A DNA stretch of 7,907 bases from an uncultured bacterium (GTDB taxonomy: Bacteria; Auribacterota; Tritonobacteria; UBA1439), in NCBI GenBank assembly GCA_937858775.1, contig CALLYX010000431.1:1-7907 (forward strand), given 5' to 3'. The notes beneath the pieces are model-generated. The model ran no database searches. It was not told where the DNA came from and was given only the letters and a program-made list of their open reading frames with translations. A program made the translations under genes and the position numbers. Below, one piece after another: positions 5,396 through 7,907 of this stretch (position 1 is the stretch's first letter; every line of letters starts with the position of its first letter).

Positions 5396-5431
5396 AACAC
5401 CAGTGTAGCCGTATTACATCGGTGTTCGCAA
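5396..5431 (-). promoter_or_regulatory. Hemerythrin promoter overlapped by a dyad operator candidate
   Basis: On the minus strand TTGCGA (5426-5431) and TACACT (5402-5407), 18 bases apart, make a sigma70-like promoter. The start would be near 5395, leaving a leader of about 88 bases. A long dyad covers the spacer and -10: AACACCAGTGTA (5396-5407) and TACATCGGTGTT (5415-5426) are inverted, matching 10 of 12 with a 7-base spacer. Its position suits a repressor that blocks RNA polymerase. I cannot assign it to a known regulator. The leader also has a CCCGG-GTCG-CCGGG hairpin (about 5363-5376). Confidence 0.5.
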
Positions 5432-5658
5432 CCCGAATAATCAGCGGCAAGACAGGGGGGAATCCGAACTGAAGTGCGGGCTTTGGGGTTGGTGCCCTTC
5501 CCCCGCCCCCATGTGGCGGGGGGATGAAGGAGGGAGCGGCGTGGCACGCGGTTTTCGGATTTCGCGGCCGGCTTCCGGGGGCCTGTTGCGGAGGCCGCCG
5601 GCAGGATGAAGGGCCGCGGCGGTGCGGCGCCTTCGCGCCTGTTTGCGAAAGGGATGGA
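5432..5658. other. Intergenic region between hemerythrin and ArnT-like genes
   Basis: No gene is supported; the frames here are Arg/Pro-rich GC artefacts without ribosome sites. The one clear structure is a GC hairpin, CCCCCGCC (5500-5507) against GGCGGGGG (5515-5522), an 8-bp stem with a 7-base loop and no T run on either side. Confidence 0.5.
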
Positions 5659-5681
5659 CGAGCCGTTGGATCACGGCCTCG
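5659..5681 (-). terminator. Hairpin after the ArnT-like gene (no U tract)
   Basis: On the minus strand CGAG(G)CCGT pairs with ACGGCTCG, 8 bp with one bulged base and a 6-base loop, starting 6 bases past the stop codon. A second small hairpin (GGCCT-TTCA-AGGCC, 5682-5695) contains the stop itself. There is no following T run. Placement matches the hairpins after two other genes here. Confidence 0.4.
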
Positions 5682-5687
5682 GGCCTT

Positions 5688-7457
5688 TCAAGGCCTGTCC
5701 GGGCCATGGGGGATCGGCGTGGGTGTGCGCCCCGGGCGCAGGCCGGGGGCCGCCGCGGTTCCCTCCGTCCCCGCCGGGCGGGCGACCGGGGCCCCGCGGT
5801 TGGAGGCGAGGACCCGCCCGCCCATCCTCCCGATGATCGCGACCGGCGTCCGCGCCGACTCGGCGAGGTAACGCGCGTCGCGCCTGTTCATCAAGGCGAG
5901 CACGTGCCTGTCCGAGTTCCACGCGACCAGGAAGCGGTCGAACTCCATGAAGAGGTCAGGTTCGCCCGGCCCGCCGACCCCGAAGAAGAAATCGAGCGTC
6001 TGCGGGGCGTCCACCATCACGAACGGGCGGCGGGTGTAGAAGGCGAGGGAGGGGGTGTAGAGGTAGCTGGCGAGGAGGGTGTCCGGGCCGAGGTGTCTGC
6101 GTGCGATGAGCGCGAGCCGACGGCATGAGCGGCTCCCCATGAATACGCGCGGGATCAGCCGGGACCCGATGATGTCCGTGCAGTAGACAGTCAGGAGGAG
6201 GGCGCAGAAGAATCCCGCAGCGTTCCCGCGCCGGATGCGCATCCACGAGAGGACGCCGCCCGCAAAGACGAGGGCGCCCATGGCGATGAAGCCGGGGTGG
6301 CTCAGGCCGCGGATGGGATAGATGGAGGGGTAGAAGCAGCCGAAGATCCCCGCCAGGCAGAGGATCGCCGCAGCGGCGTGGGCCTGCCACATCCATGAGC
6401 GCGACACGCCGTCGAATAGGCGCGAGAACGCGGCGCCCATGAGGATGGAGACCGGGGGGAGGAGCGGGATGATATACGTGACGAGCGCCGACCTCGACAG
6501 GGAGAAGAAGACGAAGATGACCGCGGCCCATATGCAGAGAAAGAGGTGGATCCGTTCCCCGCGGCCCCTGCGCTCCCTCCAGATCTGCCGCGCGGCGGCC
6601 GGAAGAAAGAGCGACCACGGGAAGAGCATCAGTAGGGCGATCGGGAAGAAGAAACCGAACGGCTCCTCGCGGTGGTGCAGCGGGGTGAAGAATCGCCCGA
6701 TATGTTCGCGGATGAAGAAGAAGCGCGCGAACTCCGGGTTCCTCAGCGAAACCAGGACGAACCAGGGCGCCGCGATGAGGATGAAAAGCGGGAGGCCTGT
6801 CCCCCAGCGCATCCCGGAGAGGAGGCGGGGCCTCCGGGCTATGAGCGCGTGGGCGGAGACGGCTGCGACCGGCAGGAGGACGCCGACGGGGCCCTTCGCG
6901 AGGGCGGCGAACGCCAGGGACGCCCAGGAGAGATATGGGAGCGCCCCCGGGCCGTCTTCCGACACGTAGGCGACTATCCGGCACGAGAGGGCGGCCGTCA
7001 TGAAGAGCGCGAGCGGCATGTCCACGATGCAGAGCCGCGTGCATATGAAAAACCCGGCTGAGGTCCCGAGCACGAAGGCGGAGAGCACGCCGACCCTCCT
7101 GCCGAACAGCCGGCGCCCGGTCCAGTAGACGAGCAGGAGCGTCAGGAGGCCGCAAAGCGCCGAGGGGAGCCGCGCGGCGAACTCGCCCTCGCCCAGGAGC
7201 GCCATCGAGGCGGCGTTCATCCAGTAGATGAGCGGCGGCTTGTACAGGAACTTCGCACCGCAGAGGCGGGGGGTGATGAAATCGCGGCCCTCGAGCATCT
7301 CCCGCGGGATCTCCGCGTACCGCCCCTCGTCGGGGTCCATGAGGGGGAAGGTGCCGAGGAATACGGTGAAGGAAAAACCGAAGGCCAGGGCGAGAACGCA
7401 CAGGTCCGTCCACCAGCCCCCGTCTCTTTTCGCGGCGAAGCGGCAGAGCGATTCCAC
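5688..7457 (-). CDS. ArnT/PMT-type membrane glycosyltransferase (GT83/GT39 superfamily)
   Basis: 589 residues, an integral membrane GT-C enzyme with about 12-13 hydrophobic segments (near 17-36, 94-113, 121-140, 147-163, 173-207, 221-238, 268-287, 303-320, 325-346, 358-376, 389-404, 412-430). The first periplasmic loop has LMDPDEGRYAEIPREML (39-55), the family signature with catalytic acidic residues Asp43/Glu44. It is followed by FITPRLCGAKFLYKPPLIYW (60-79), then RLCIVDMPLA (141-150, second conserved Asp146), LAKGPVGVLLP (187-196) and SLSRSALVTYIIPLLPP (319-335). Family members move a sugar from a polyprenyl-phosphate donor to lipid A, another lipid or a protein on the periplasmic face; donor and acceptor are unknown, so arnT itself is not claimed. 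The GTG start is preceded by GAGGGGGA at good spacing. After the soluble C-terminal domain (about 440-552), residues from about 553 are a Gly/Pro/Ala-rich tail, probably disordered. It is monocistronic in view. Confidence 0.92.
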   Translation of the reverse strand: MESLCRFAAKRDGGWWTDLCVLALAFGFSFTVFLGTFPLMDPDEGRYAEIPREMLEGRDFITPRLCGAKFLYKPPLIYWMNAASMALLGEGEFAARLPSALCGLLTLLLVYWTGRRLFGRRVGVLSAFVLGTSAGFFICTRLCIVDMPLALFMTAALSCRIVAYVSEDGPGALPYLSWASLAFAALAKGPVGVLLPVAAVSAHALIARRPRLLSGMRWGTGLPLFILIAAPWFVLVSLRNPEFARFFFIREHIGRFFTPLHHREEPFGFFFPIALLMLFPWSLFLPAAARQIWRERRGRGERIHLFLCIWAAVIFVFFSLSRSALVTYIIPLLPPVSILMGAAFSRLFDGVSRSWMWQAHAAAAILCLAGIFGCFYPSIYPIRGLSHPGFIAMGALVFAGGVLSWMRIRRGNAAGFFCALLLTVYCTDIIGSRLIPRVFMGSRSCRRLALIARRHLGPDTLLASYLYTPSLAFYTRRPFVMVDAPQTLDFFFGVGGPGEPDLFMEFDRFLVAWNSDRHVLALMNRRDARYLAESARTPVAIIGRMGGRVLASNRGAPVARPAGTEGTAAAPGLRPGRTPTPIPHGPDRP

Positions 7458-7796
7458 GTGGTCCCCCTCAAGGGCGCCGCGCCCATTCTCTCATCCGCCA
7501 AGGGGCGGACGCCACGACTGTTTTGCCGCGGCGCGGCAGCCCCCCCTGGAATCGCCAAGAGACGTGTGCGGCCCATTGCGTCTCGGGCGAGCGGAGCGCC
7601 CTCTCTTCGGACGCGCGATCCGTTCCGCCGATCGAGCCGCCCGCCCGATATGGCCTCCATAAAACGGCCCGAAACGGCGGATAAGGGACGCGGGCTTTCC
7701 CCCCGCCGGGTTGCGCGCGCGGATCACGCGCGCATCCGCCGCCCGGGGCGCTATTCATCGCGCCCTTCGCGCGAGCGGATTTCATCGGGGGCGTCC
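7458..7796. other. Non-coding upstream region of the ArnT-like gene
   Basis: About 340 bases without a supported gene; the open frames are Arg/Pro/Ala-rich artefacts. It contains the ribosome site of the ArnT-like gene (7461-7470) and several GC dyads: GGGCGC-C-GCGCCC (7472-7484), TGCCGC-GGC-GCGGCA (7524-7538), and TGCGCGCG (7712-7719) against CGCGCGCA (7727-7734). The only promoter-like signal toward the ArnT-like gene is weak (TTTCGG, 16 bases, CATATC on the minus strand, 7647-7674). Confidence 0.45.
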
Positions 7797-7817
7797 GATA
7801 TCCCCGCGAGGGATATC
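7797..7817. repeat. Perfect inverted repeat, operator candidate
   Basis: GATATCCC (7797-7804) and GGGATATC (7810-7817) are perfectly inverted around CGCGA. The element ends 12 bases before the -35 box of the promoter reading right, so an activator or repressor site for the gene beyond the window is plausible. It could also fold as an 8-bp hairpin. Confidence 0.5.
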
Positions 7818-7829
7818 TAGGAGCGCGAG

Positions 7830-7857
7830 TTGACCCGGGCCGCGCGCGGAGAATAAT
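7830..7857 (+). promoter_or_regulatory. Sigma70-like promoter reading off the right edge
   Basis: TTGACC (7830-7835) is followed after 16 bases by AATAAT (7852-7857), each five of six to consensus, giving a start near 7864. The gene it serves would lie beyond the window. An ATG at 7859 with GGAG upstream falls before the predicted start of transcription, so it probably is not the gene start if this promoter is right. Confidence 0.5.
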
Positions 7858-7907
7858 CATGAATCAAGGCCTGATCCAAGCCGGGCGGGGGTGCGCGCGT
7901 GACTTCG

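Noticed and set aside
5308..5547. Upstream extension of the hemerythrin frame
   Set aside because: It crosses the promoter and leader, lacks family similarity, and the internal ATG has a strong ribosome site.
5956..7413. Minus-strand 485-codon frame in a second register
   Set aside because: It overlaps the ArnT-like gene, which has the family motifs; this frame is Arg/Pro/His-rich without membrane segments.
7468..7860. Minus-strand 130-codon frame upstream of the ArnT-like gene
   Set aside because: No ribosome site or domain; composition is that of random GC-rich sequence, and it spans palindromes and the right-edge promoter.
7859..7907. ATG with GGAG upstream starting MNQGLIQAGRG at the right edge
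   Set aside because: Only 16 codons are visible and the start falls upstream of the transcription start predicted from the adjacent promoter, so it cannot be supported as a gene.

Overview
This is a GC-rich bacterial chromosomal segment with no plasmid, phage or CRISPR hallmarks. It carries five recognisable protein genes (one cut by the left edge), one uncharacterised regulator-like gene, a tRNA-Val(CAC) with an encoded CCA end, a complete bacterial type A RNase P RNA gene, and decayed IS3-family transposase remnants. GC-biased composition, sigma70-like promoters (TTTACA-17-TATTAT before the tRNA) and Shine-Dalgarno sites on most genes all point to Bacteria. The lineage is not readable with confidence. 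The zinc-ribbon gene beside rnpB and the polyprenyl-phosphate-sugar glycosyltransferase recall Deltaproteobacteria-like or uncultured (for example Omnitrophota-like) genomes, but that is a weak inference.

Layout. 1-448 (-): N-terminal part of a GT4-type glycosyltransferase. 449-519: short divergent intergenic region with a dense cluster of inverted repeats. 520-999 (+): 159-residue basic-N-terminus/RHH-like protein of unknown function. 1103-1179 (-): tRNA-Val(CAC), with its promoter at 1204-1232. 1367-2425 (-): membrane-anchored SGNH/GDSL hydrolase. 2772-3629 (+): coiled-coil C4 zinc-ribbon protein (PF02591/DUF164 type). 3751-4158 (+): rnpB. 4247-4640: IS3-family debris, including an OrfA start joined in frame to an OrfB-like segment by an internal deletion. 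4747-5307 (-): hemerythrin-like di-iron protein with a dyad over its promoter. 5688-7457 (-): ArnT/PMT-type membrane glycosyltransferase. 7458-7907: non-coding, ending in a perfect palindrome and a strong promoter that reads off the right edge.

How it fits together. The GT4 enzyme, the SGNH hydrolase and the ArnT-like transferase are all plausible cell-envelope glycan enzymes, but each is its own transcription unit and they are not visibly one operon. The zinc-ribbon gene and rnpB point the same way and probably form a conserved housekeeping pair. The hemerythrin sits alone, and its promoter architecture suggests a dedicated repressor responding to oxygen, nitric oxide or redox state. I see no clear novel multi-gene system. 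The most interesting leads are the RHH-like protein with the palindromes at its own promoter, the hemerythrin operator candidate, the palindrome-promoter module at the right edge, and the fused IS3 remnant.
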